The notes under the pieces were generated by a model. The model was not told where the DNA came from, searched no databases, and worked only from the letters and a program-made list of their open reading frames with translations. From positions 1 to 27,729 of the IMG/VR virus record IMGVR_UViG_3300034152_000300: 27,729 nt of DNA; one strand, given 5' to 3'. Source of the stretch: a virus. Position numbers and translations under genes: made by a program. Shown piece after piece: positions 13,449 through 20,003 of the stretch; the stretch's first letter is position 1, and every line of letters begins with the position of its first letter.

Positions 13449-13548
13449 GGCCATATTTCGCGTTTCATCGCAGATTGCTCCGAAGAGTCTGACACCCGCT
13501 CCACGCGCGTTTTAGGTCTCGGTGAACCCACTCCCGCGACCATCTTCA
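13449..13548 (-). ncRNA. structured repeat element, copy A (inside HNH gene)
   Basis: About 100 bases shared with 22679-22779, differing at roughly ten positions plus a one-base length change. Read on the minus strand it begins TGAAGATGGTCGCGGG and ends ATATGGCC. The ends can pair (TCGCG at 13535-13539 with CGCGA at 13458-13462). A hairpin at 13471-13491 has a TTCG tetraloop: CAGA-CTC-TTCG-GAG-CAA-TCTG. The differences between copies keep both stems, which points to a folded RNA. The family is not identified; HEARO/omega-RNA-like or intron-derived RNA are candidates because of the HNH association. Confidence 0.65.
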
Positions 13549-13712
13549 ACGCTTGCCGTCTGTGAACATAGACCATGCCGCACAAGATCTAGAATCTCCA
13601 CCACCTCTTGACGAGACAACTTAGAACTCCCATTCTTCTCCCCAATCGGATGAAAATGCGTCCCATGCCTCCGCTTATCTGCCTGATTCTCCTCTTTCGT
13701 TCCCCAGCAAAG

Positions 13713-13808
13713 ATTACTCACATGATTGTTCTGAGGATTACCATCCAGATGACGGCATTCCATGCCTTCTGGACATGGACCGACAAATGCTTCGAGGACA
13801 AGACGATG
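13713..13808 (-). repeat. HNH core repeat, copy 2 (pairs with 10431-10526)
   Basis: This is the second copy of the 96-base segment encoding the HNH catalytic core, ungapped and nearly identical to 10431-10526. It belongs to the interrupted endonuclease gene. Confidence 0.8.
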
Positions 13809-14008
13809 TGCAAATTTACGACAATACGTCCCATCCACATAAAGCTTATACCTAACATAACCATCCTTGTCCAGAGATTGCATAAGAAATTTTCCGCAAG
13901 AATTCGCAGGAAGCTTAGAATCAGACCAAACCCTCCCATCCTCATAGATCCAGTAACCTGGAAATTCAAATATCTCTTTCCTGTCCATACACATTATACG
14001 AATCCAAA

Positions 14009-14413
14009 CTACTGCTGGTTCACAACGAGCCCATGAATATCCAAAAAACCACAATACACAACCTTGTGCATTTCCCCATCTAATCCCTGCACTTGCACAT
14101 TCCATGGAACTGACTTATCATAGTACACACGACAGCCGGGAACCAGCTCCTCTGGTGGTGGAAACCACTTCATCTTCTTTGTTTTTTGATCTCTAAGCCA
14201 AACTCCAGGCCCTATCGACAATAGTAGACCAGTTCCATCCTGATGATCCTCTCGGAACTGCTCAGGGATATCCAGTATTCCCAGCTCCCCAAAGGTCTTG
14301 GGTGGAGGAGTGGGCCAGATGAAAGCTATGTGCCGCATAGCCTGCACCGGAAATTCCAGCTCACCCTTCTTCGTGTGAAACGGAGTACTGATCGCAGTTG
14401 CCACGTTACTCAT
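14009..14413 (-). CDS. GroES-like co-chaperonin
   Basis: A 134-residue protein whose pattern fits phage GroES/gp31-type co-chaperonins, which cap the host GroEL to fold capsid protein. It shows an N-terminal strand (MRHIAFIWPTPPPKT), a mobile-loop-like segment with a hydrophobic tripeptide region (FGELGILDIPEQF), GTGLLLSIGPGVWLRD (compare G-x-V-x-A-V-G-x-G in GroES), PEELVPGCRVYYDKS (compare K-V-G-D-x-V-x-F), and CGFLDIHGLV at the end (compare the final D-I-L-A). It is longer than bacterial GroES (~97 residues) because of the N-terminus and inserts. No GroEL is in the window. The start at 14413 overlaps the previous stop (ATGA). Moderate confidence. Confidence 0.55.
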   Translation of the reverse strand: MSNVATAISTPFHTKKGELEFPVQAMRHIAFIWPTPPPKTFGELGILDIPEQFREDHQDGTGLLLSIGPGVWLRDQKTKKMKWFPPPEELVPGCRVYYDKSVPWNVQVQGLDGEMHKVVYCGFLDIHGLVVNQQ

Positions 14414-14763
14414 AATCTGTCTCTCCATTCTTCAGTCGGCACACCCACCAGTGAAATCTTGTACACTGTTTCCTTCGGAGGCCATTCCAACTCTATACCA
14501 CAGTTGATTCTCATCGTCTCTGTCAGATTCACACCCATAGCTTCCGCACACTGGGTAGCCACATGCTCCGGGAATCGAATATCCCCTGCCCCGTCTGTGA
14601 GAAAGCACTCCTCCAGATCTCTAAGCCTAGACCGCACCGTGCCCTGCCAATACAGACAGCAGTAGCATTGACGGTCAGACCAGCCCGGATGCAGCATCTT
14701 CATCTTACGTGCATGTGCGCCAATGTCGAACCTCATCCACACCAAATGAAAGGGCATATCCAA
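14410..14763 (-). CDS. C-terminal half of a split metal-binding (DUF2284-like) protein
   Basis: A 117-residue frame starting with TTG at 14763, eight bases after GGGAGG; an ATG two codons on is the alternative. It begins DMPFHLVWMRFDIGAHARK and contains CYCCLYWQGTVRSRLRDLEE, then a conserved-looking domain. It reads as the natural continuation of the frame at 14733-14921: stepping back one base near 14775 joins the two into one protein. Either two polypeptides are made from adjacent starts, or a frameshift (programmed, mutational or an assembly error) separates one gene. Confidence 0.6.
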   Translation of the reverse strand: MDMPFHLVWMRFDIGAHARKMKMLHPGWSDRQCYCCLYWQGTVRSRLRDLEECFLTDGAGDIRFPEHVATQCAEAMGVNLTETMRINCGIELEWPPKETVYKISLVGVPTEEWRDRL

Positions 14764-14921
14764 TCTGAACGCCTCCCTAATGCTGGAGCCTTCGGAGGAC
14801 AGAGCGCCCTCTTCCCGTAGTTCGGACAGCCTTTCGGATGGTTAGGATATGGGAGGCGACACAGCTTGCCCGCCTCCCCATCATCCAGCATGATCACTTT
14901 GACATCTTCCTTGAACCACAT
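14733..14921 (-). CDS. N-terminal half of a split metal-binding (DUF2284-like) protein
   Basis: A 62-codon frame from ATG at 14921 (TGATG overlap with the lipoprotein gene). It includes GCPNYGKRALCPPKAP, a cysteine motif like that of DUF2284 predicted metal-binding proteins (C-P-x-Y-G-x-x-x-x-C-P-P). Beyond LCPPKAP the frame gives implausible sequence and ends at 14733. In the -1 frame the same DNA reads SIREAFRLDMPFHLVWMRFD and enters the next gene. The metal-binding call rests only on the cysteine pattern. Confidence 0.6.
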   Translation of the reverse strand: MWFKEDVKVIMLDDGEAGKLCRLPYPNHPKGCPNYGKRALCPPKAPALGRRSDWICPFIWCG

Positions 14922-15613
14922 CAGACAACGGCCCTCACCTTTGCCACTTCCTGCTGTGTAGAGGCATCCTGAGATCTGCCCAGATAAGTCTTCATCAGCT
15001 TCAGAACCTGATCTGTCTTCTCCGCTGCATCCCCGTCTTTCGACAGCAGAGAAGTGATCTCATCCTTGTGCTTCATGAATCTCTCCACACCTGTAATCAC
15101 CTGAGCAAACTGCTGATCCTTAACACCCAGCTCACCCTGAATAGGCTCGATAGCTCGTTGGAAGTCTTCCTTCGTCATGTCACCCGGACGCTTTCTGAAT
15201 AGTCCCAGCAACCCCACAAAGCTGCCAAGACCACCCGCCGTCAACGCCGTCGCCAGCACACCCCCATCCGCAAACAGCTCCTGCTCTCGCTCCTGAGCCG
15301 CCTCCAGGTTCTTCGTGACGATATCATTGAGATGGCCGTAGTCAATCTCCAGGTTCTCAATGCTTTGCTTCAACGTTGTGTAGCGGATCTCATAGGCCAT
15401 GTCCACATACGAGTCCAGCTTCAGCGCCTTGTGCAGATTAGGCCACCCCTCGAATTCATTCGGATCAGCCACACCAGACTCCACCACGAAATCCACAGCG
15501 CGCTGATTGATAATCGCAGGTGTAGCATACTCACTCAAGCTGGCACACCCAATACCCGCCGCTGCGATAAGTAGAGACACCACCAACACCATTCCAAACA
15601 GTAACTTCTTCAT
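14921..15613 (-). CDS. predicted lipoprotein with coiled-coil regions
   Basis: A 230-residue protein. The start at 15613 is chosen because GAGGAG lies seven bases upstream, although ATG/GTG codons exist just before. The N-terminus is a signal peptide (MKKLLFGMVLVVSLLIAAAG) followed by IGC, a plausible lipobox cysteine. The middle is helical (TLKQSIENLEIDYGHLNDIV; NLEAAQEREQELF). A second hydrophobic stretch (LATALTAGGLGSFVGLLGLF) may cross or touch the membrane, followed by a charged domain. It may act at the host envelope, for example in superinfection exclusion or lysis. The function is unknown. Confidence 0.65.
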   Translation of the reverse strand: MKKLLFGMVLVVSLLIAAAGIGCASLSEYATPAIINQRAVDFVVESGVADPNEFEGWPNLHKALKLDSYVDMAYEIRYTTLKQSIENLEIDYGHLNDIVTKNLEAAQEREQELFADGGVLATALTAGGLGSFVGLLGLFRKRPGDMTKEDFQRAIEPIQGELGVKDQQFAQVITGVERFMKHKDEITSLLSKDGDAAEKTDQVLKLMKTYLGRSQDASTQQEVAKVRAVV

Positions 15614-15624
15614 CTTCATTCTCC

Positions 15625-16248
15625 TCACTGAACTATGCTTACATCTGCTGTACCATCCGAACGTGTCACTAGGAACGAACGATCTGCCATCTCTATGATC
15701 TTGTTGTCATGTGTCACGATGATGAACTGCAACCCCAACAATTCATGGAACCTTCTGATCATAGCAACGAACTGATCTATCTTGTTCCTATCCATGTTCT
15801 TTCCAGGCTCATCCAGTATCATCACAGGTCTGGTACGAGGGGTCTGGATAGACCACACCACAACTCTCAGCACCATAGAGATCAGATCCAGGAGCCCGCC
15901 TCCCACCATGTCATCCTTGATTGGCGTCTTTACCCCATCCTCCACCACGTAGAGATAGGTCTCCGGCTGGTTACGAACAATCTTCGTCTCCATCTCAAAT
16001 GCGTAACCAGAACCAAATACAACTTGAAGGGCCTCAGTCACCATTCCCTCAATGAAGCCCTCAAATTCTTCCTGCGCCAAAGCACCAGTGAGGTTCATGA
16101 CCTCCTGAGCATCCTCAAGATCCCCCACCAGCACCTTCAACACATTCACACTATCAGACTTCTCTTCCACCTTTTCCAGGAGGAGCTTCTTTTCAGCCTT
16201 CACTTCGGATAAGAAGTCTGCATATTTGGAAATGCTACTCGTTGCCAT
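15625..16248 (-). CDS. Rad50/SbcC-like ATPase, C-terminal half
   Basis: A 207-residue protein carrying the second half of an SMC-family ATPase head: a short coiled coil (ADFLSEVKAEKKLLLEKVEE), a signature-like VGGGLLDLISMVLRVVVW, Walker B with catalytic acid (PVMILDEPGKNMD) and the H-loop (QFIIVTHD). It lacks Walker A. It would complement the Walker A half encoded at 18206-19282 to form a composite Rad50-like ATPase with the Mre11-like nuclease. Its coiled coil is far shorter than in the partner and has no zinc hook. The start at 16248 has a GGGGGAT ribosome site and overlaps the previous gene by 14 bases. Confidence 0.8.
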   Translation of the reverse strand: MATSSISKYADFLSEVKAEKKLLLEKVEEKSDSVNVLKVLVGDLEDAQEVMNLTGALAQEEFEGFIEGMVTEALQVVFGSGYAFEMETKIVRNQPETYLYVVEDGVKTPIKDDMVGGGLLDLISMVLRVVVWSIQTPRTRPVMILDEPGKNMDRNKIDQFVAMIRRFHELLGLQFIIVTHDNKIIEMADRSFLVTRSDGTADVSIVQ

Positions 16249-16525
16249 CTGATCCCCCATCAGGCATATAGATTCGCACCACAGTAGCCACAGGGAACTT
16301 TGTGGTGGGGAACACTACCGGCTGTCTCAAAGACAGCTTACACTCATCCTCACCCTCACCATTGTACGTATGCCAGTAAGGTTGACCCGTACTCTCATCC
16401 CTAGACAGGACCGCATAGCCTGCCAGTCCCCATCTAGAATCCAGCCCCTTACCCTTCGCGTCCTCTGTTAGCTTCTTCGATGATCGTCGCCATCTCTTGA
16501 TCCAGCTCAGCCATCTTAACTTCAT
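16235..16525 (-). CDS. hypothetical protein overlapping coiled-coil gene
   Basis: Up to 96 residues from ATG at 16525 (AAGGAG about ten bases upstream), overlapping the coiled-coil gene by 77 bases in another frame. The first ~28 residues are basic and may be only an overlap product. The rest (GLAGYAVLSRDESTGQPYWH, later PVVFPTTKFPVATVVRIYMP) looks like a real beta-rich domain. Its stop lies within the next ATPase gene. No family is recognised; its place between the halves of the split Rad50 suggests a role in that complex. Confidence 0.55.
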   Translation of the reverse strand: MKLRWLSWIKRWRRSSKKLTEDAKGKGLDSRWGLAGYAVLSRDESTGQPYWHTYNGEGEDECKLSLRQPVVFPTTKFPVATVVRIYMPDGGSDGNE

Positions 16526-16709
16526 TGTCGTCCAGCTCCTTATTCAGTTGGTCACGCTTCGCTCTTGCAGCATCCACATCATCCACACCAAAATCCTCCT
16601 TGAACTGAGCCATCAAAGCATTCAGCTCACCCTCCCTCTGATTCTGACGCCGCACCAGATCCTCAATCTTCTGGCGATTATCTTTCAGCTGCTTCACAAT
16701 GTCAGCCAT
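16449..16709 (-). CDS. small coiled-coil protein
   Basis: An 86-residue, almost entirely heptad-patterned protein (IVKQLKDNRQKIEDLVRRQN; AKRDQLNKELDDNEVKMAEL). The start at 16709 follows GGAGG and overlaps the Mre11-like gene end by eight bases. It could supply coiled-coil length to the short C-terminal half of the split Rad50, or bridge the two ATPase halves. That role is inferred only from location and shape. Confidence 0.65.
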   Translation of the reverse strand: MADIVKQLKDNRQKIEDLVRRQNQREGELNALMAQFKEDFGVDDVDAARAKRDQLNKELDDNEVKMAELDQEMATIIEEANRGREG

Positions 16710-17622
16710 TTCTTTCCTCCAATTTCTTCATGGACCCTGTAATCACTTCCCTCACTGATGTTCGGCTCTCCCTCTGCTCCATGACCCGAAGCAGAATGTT
16801 CTTCCACCCCACCTGTGATGCCTCACTCAACTGCAACTTTCGAATGAAGCCATCCAGATCAATCTGCTCCCTAGTCTCTTTCTTCTCCAGATCCATCACC
16901 TCTTCAATGGGAGGACATGGGATGGGTCGAATCTCAAACCTGCGAGACTTCGTGTCAAACATGTACACCGCAGGATCGTGCTCCATCTGCGCTTCCTTGA
17001 GAGACTTCCGCATCATGACTCCCGGATTCAGAATGATCCTATCCCGAACCCCATCATCAAACCTATAATGATAATCCCCACAACAGCACAAATCAAAGTC
17101 CTGGTGGTGCCTCAAGAACGCCCTAGGACCTACCAACTCCTGTCCAGGATACAAGGGCCGATCCCCTATCATACGATGCGTCACCAGAATATTGAACCCC
17201 TCCGTAGTCACCTCCGGCACCTCTTCTCCAAAGGAAGCTCCGTACATCGTAACGAAGTCATCCCCAGTGCCTGTGCCTATCGGACAACTTCCCAGCAATG
17301 TCACCACCCCTGCCGATCTCAGCACCCTCAGCGGAGAATTATGAAACGTAGAGGCAGAGTGCCCAGATAGGTCATGCTGACCATAGACACAATAGATATG
17401 CTTCCGACTATTCCGGATCGTCTCTATTGCCATGGCCGTCACTTTGTTGGACACAGCGTAAGAGTCAAAGAAGTCGCCCACCTGAATCCACACATCGCAG
17501 TCATCCAGAACCCTGAGCGCCTTGTGCAACTTGATCTCACACGTCCTCAGATAGTCCTTATCCAGCCTGCGCTCTGGAGCCACACTATGCAAATGCAAAT
17601 CGCCTAGGATTCCAAGCTTCAT
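16702..17622 (-). CDS. Mre11/SbcD-like nuclease (T4 gp47-like)
   Basis: A 306-residue calcineurin-like phosphoesterase with the Mre11 motif series: GILGDLHLH, WIQVGDFFD, YCVYGQHD (the GNHD motif, here GQHD), LVTHRMIGD and CCCGDYHYRF (GHxH replaced by GDYHYR). With Rad50/gp46 it processes DNA ends for recombination-dependent replication and degrades host DNA. The C-terminal region (EVMDLEKKETREQIDLDGFI) is helical and probably binds the ATPase. The start at 17622 follows a GGGGGAAG tract and overlaps the preceding stop (ATGA). The altered GQHD and GDYHY motifs are worth noting but occur in phage relatives. Confidence 0.8.
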   Translation of the reverse strand: MKLGILGDLHLHSVAPERRLDKDYLRTCEIKLHKALRVLDDCDVWIQVGDFFDSYAVSNKVTAMAIETIRNSRKHIYCVYGQHDLSGHSASTFHNSPLRVLRSAGVVTLLGSCPIGTGTGDDFVTMYGASFGEEVPEVTTEGFNILVTHRMIGDRPLYPGQELVGPRAFLRHHQDFDLCCCGDYHYRFDDGVRDRIILNPGVMMRKSLKEAQMEHDPAVYMFDTKSRRFEIRPIPCPPIEEVMDLEKKETREQIDLDGFIRKLQLSEASQVGWKNILLRVMEQRESRTSVREVITGSMKKLEERNG

Positions 17623-18209
17623 TCTTCCCCCTTCAAACGATCCCATGAGCTAACCAGCAAACCATGCTTCATCGCCTCTGACAGTTCCACAGGCTTATAC
17701 CCAGTCTCCTCCAGGGAGAACAAGAAGTGCTTAGGAGTCACCACCCTCCTCAGTTGTCGCTCCCAATGCTCCGCTGGATTATTGTGGAAATGCCCATGCA
17801 CATTGAAATCCACCCCACCAAATGAACTCTGGCCGATAGTCATAGGCTTGTGAGACAGAAGCAAACGGAAGTACCGATTCATGGGCTTCTTGATCCCCTT
17901 CTTGTACACCACATTCACTACAGCACGATCCATGACTGCCATGAATCCATTCTCCATGTACCACTTCAATGGAAACTTATCATGATTCCCACGGATCAAA
18001 ATCTTGTGCCCCGGCAACTCACGGATCAACCCAGAAAACTCACCCTTCTTGTAGAATCCCACATCTCCAAGATGATAGACCAGATCACCAGAGCCCACCA
18101 TGTTGTTCCAATTCTTCACTATCTGCTCAGTGAAGTCCACAGGACGCCCACACAGCTCTGTCATCTTGGTATGAAATAGATGAGTATCGGATATCACCCA
18201 CGTCTTCAT
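17619..18209 (-). CDS. calcineurin-like metallophosphoesterase
   Basis: A 196-residue single-domain phosphoesterase with a full metal site: WVISDTHLFH, GDLVYHLGDVGFY, ILIRGNHDKF, LLLSHKPM and NVHGHFHNNPA. The layout matches the phage/bacterial phosphoesterases of the YfcE/DUF-type small group, not Mre11. The substrate is unknown; RNA or nucleotide ends and phosphoproteins are all possible. The start at 18209 overlaps the SbcC-like stop (ATGA), so it is translated with the recombination operon between Rad50's N-half and the Mre11-like gene. Confidence 0.75.
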   Translation of the reverse strand: MKTWVISDTHLFHTKMTELCGRPVDFTEQIVKNWNNMVGSGDLVYHLGDVGFYKKGEFSGLIRELPGHKILIRGNHDKFPLKWYMENGFMAVMDRAVVNVVYKKGIKKPMNRYFRLLLSHKPMTIGQSSFGGVDFNVHGHFHNNPAEHWERQLRRVVTPKHFLFSLEETGYKPVELSEAMKHGLLVSSWDRLKGEE

Positions 18210-19282
18210 ATCTCTTCCCCAATCAGATGCGCCTTCGCATCCTCCGTCAACTCCAGCCCACACGCTGGACATGTCTTAATCTGACATAGCAACTGATGCT
18301 CCTCAGCCTGGAGATCTTTCAATGCCTCATCATCTCTCAGCGCATCACGCACCATCTCTGCTGCTCTCTTGATTTTCTGGTCCAAGACAATATCGTCCTC
18401 TACGTTTTCTTGGTAGGTTGCTATGATCTCTTCCACATCCGAAAGAAGGTCCTCTCTCACTTCCACCACCTCTGTGTCCAATACATCCCACCAAGACAAA
18501 GCAGAGGACAAGGCTCTATGCTCCTCCCTGAGTCTCTCCCCATCCTCCACGAGACGATCCATCTCATCTGACAGCATTTGGAATTTCTCTTCCGAGACTG
18601 TTGCTTGCGACTCCAGCTCCTCCACTCGATCAATCAACCTAGACAAGGTGCGGACATCCTTACGCAAAGTCTCATTCCTCTCCTCGCAATGCTCGTACTC
18701 CTCAATGGCCTCCTCCAGACGATTCACATCTATCTGCTCAAGCTCCTCCACTCTGCCCTGCAAATCCTCCAGCTCTACTTCCTCAGAGGAAAGAGATGCC
18801 TTCGCCCCACGCAACCGGGACGTGATATCTGCTGCCACCTCACTCAGCTCATCCAGCCCAGTCACAGACCTCAGGTAGGTTGCCACGGCTCCAGGAGAAT
18901 CAAACACCAAAAAGAAAGGCCCATGCTGAGTCTGCACGTTCACATCTGACATGCGCACTAGATCCGTCACGTCTTCCGGAACACTGCTACCAAATGCTGT
19001 GTAAGGTTCTGGGTTGCTGTCCAACCTGTACTCATTCTTCTTCTTGCTCTTGAATCTCTCCACCACTCCATCATCAAAAGCAATTCGAGCATACGCTTCC
19101 TTGGCCCCAGTCTTGATGTAGCTGTCACCAAGAGGACGATTGCAGTTCACCCAATTGAGCACTCTCCGGATAGCAGACTTGCCAACGTGAGAGTTACCCA
19201 CGATGGCATTCACGCCCGGAGCAAGGCCCAGAACTGTGTCCTCATGCGACTGGAAATTCTTGATGTGCATCTGCTCAATCAT
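18206..19282 (-). CDS. Rad50/SbcC-like ATPase, N-terminal half ending in a zinc hook
   Basis: A 358-residue protein with the N-terminal head of a Rad50/SMC ATPase: IKNFQSHEDTVLGLAPGVN, Walker A GNSHVGKS, and a Q-loop region (VQTQHGPFFLVFDSPGAVA). A long coiled coil follows (about residues 150-330, e.g. EDLQGRVEELEQIDVNRLEE). It ends with TCPACGLEL, the CxxC zinc hook that normally lies at the middle of Rad50. The protein stops 18 residues after the hook, so the returning coiled coil and the Walker B head are missing; these are partly encoded at 15625-16248. The start at 19282 has AGGAG six bases upstream. Confidence 0.8.
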   Translation of the reverse strand: MIEQMHIKNFQSHEDTVLGLAPGVNAIVGNSHVGKSAIRRVLNWVNCNRPLGDSYIKTGAKEAYARIAFDDGVVERFKSKKKNEYRLDSNPEPYTAFGSSVPEDVTDLVRMSDVNVQTQHGPFFLVFDSPGAVATYLRSVTGLDELSEVAADITSRLRGAKASLSSEEVELEDLQGRVEELEQIDVNRLEEAIEEYEHCEERNETLRKDVRTLSRLIDRVEELESQATVSEEKFQMLSDEMDRLVEDGERLREEHRALSSALSWWDVLDTEVVEVREDLLSDVEEIIATYQENVEDDIVLDQKIKRAAEMVRDALRDDEALKDLQAEEHQLLCQIKTCPACGLELTEDAKAHLIGEEI

Positions 19283-20003
19283 CCGTGGCTCCTAAGAAAG
19301 GACGAGCCAAGATGTTCACCGGATATGTCTTCGTCACCCGATTGAACACCTTGATCTGATTCTCTGGAAGATCCGACATCAAAAGAATCCCACTTCGCAA
19401 CTTCATCTCTGTCACTAACATCTTCCCCAACCAGTATGCATCAATCACATCCGTACCAGGACCATCCAGATCCTCGCCCTTGCTCTTGATCTTCTTCACC
19501 TTGAACAACTCATCCGGCAACATGAAACCATCCACATTTGCCGCCGCTGCTCTCATCTCCATCTTCGTTGCCTTGCCATGGCACGCAAACAACTTCACCG
19601 TCATAGGATCGTGGATACGCATCTTCCCACCACACTGGTAGATCGCATCCTTGAGCACACCAGTCAGCTCTGCAATCTGAAGCAAACGATTGGTGCTGCT
19701 CTTTCCTTGATTGATGACATACCCCTCAATACTGAAGTATGCATCCTGCAAATGAAATGGACTGTTATCGCCCAACACATGGACCTGGAAGAGCTGTCGA
19801 TAGTTTGCTGCCCGCCGTAAATCATAAGCGAGACCTGTCTCTTCCTTTCCCTTCTTCATCCCAGTGTGAATACCATGGTCCAGATCAGCCTTCACGAACT
19901 TCATCACATCATGAAAGAACCGATATCCAGACACCTGACCCTTGGCATCAAACCAACAAAACCCTCCATGGTTCAACGATACGTCACAGCCAACAACTAC
20001 CAT
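19275..20003 (-). CDS. RuvC-like Holliday junction resolvase/nuclease
   Basis: A 242-residue RNase H-fold protein with RuvC-type acidic positions. There is an N-terminal VVVGCDVSLNHGGFCWF (first aspartate after strand 1), AYFSIEGYVINQ (glutamate at the end of strand 4) and a C-terminal PGTDVIDAYWLGKM (the D-x-x-D pair). The helical part includes LLQIAELTGVLKDAIYQCG, as in resolvases. It would cut branched DNA before packaging, fitting the neighbouring recombinase and Mre11/Rad50 genes. The start at 20003 lies inside the recA 3' end (seven-base overlap). Confidence 0.7.
   Translation of the reverse strand: MVVVGCDVSLNHGGFCWFDAKGQVSGYRFFHDVMKFVKADLDHGIHTGMKKGKEETGLAYDLRRAANYRQLFQVHVLGDNSPFHLQDAYFSIEGYVINQGKSSTNRLLQIAELTGVLKDAIYQCGGKMRIHDPMTVKLFACHGKATKMEMRAAAANVDGFMLPDELFKVKKIKSKGEDLDGPGTDVIDAYWLGKMLVTEMKLRSGILLMSDLPENQIKVFNRVTKTYPVNILARPFLGATDD

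Larger units (their letters stand above)
13365..13988 (-). pseudogene. HNH homing endonuclease interrupted by a ~110-nt element
   Basis: A paralogue of the HNH gene at 10209-10688. From ATG at 13988 it encodes the NUMOD4-type start (EIFEFPGYWIYEDGRVWS) and the HNH core (AHRLVLEAFVGPCPEGMECR). It then reaches LVRHGLCSQ at 13560, where homology stops abruptly. The missing end, REIAELYGVSEAQVSRIKSR and then KRWRNHG, resumes at 13448 and ends with TGA at 13365. Removing 13449-13559 (111 bases) restores one frame of 170 residues whose helix-turn-helix matches the intact copy. With the insert, the frame runs into GRGSGFTET and stops at 13512. Either the gene is inactivated or the insert is removed from the RNA. 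Confidence 0.8.

Noticed and set aside
13449-13548. Peptide MVAGVGSPR... encoded through both element copies
   Set aside because: Differences between copies mostly change amino acids while RNA pairing is kept, and neither has a ribosome site, so a protein role is unlikely.
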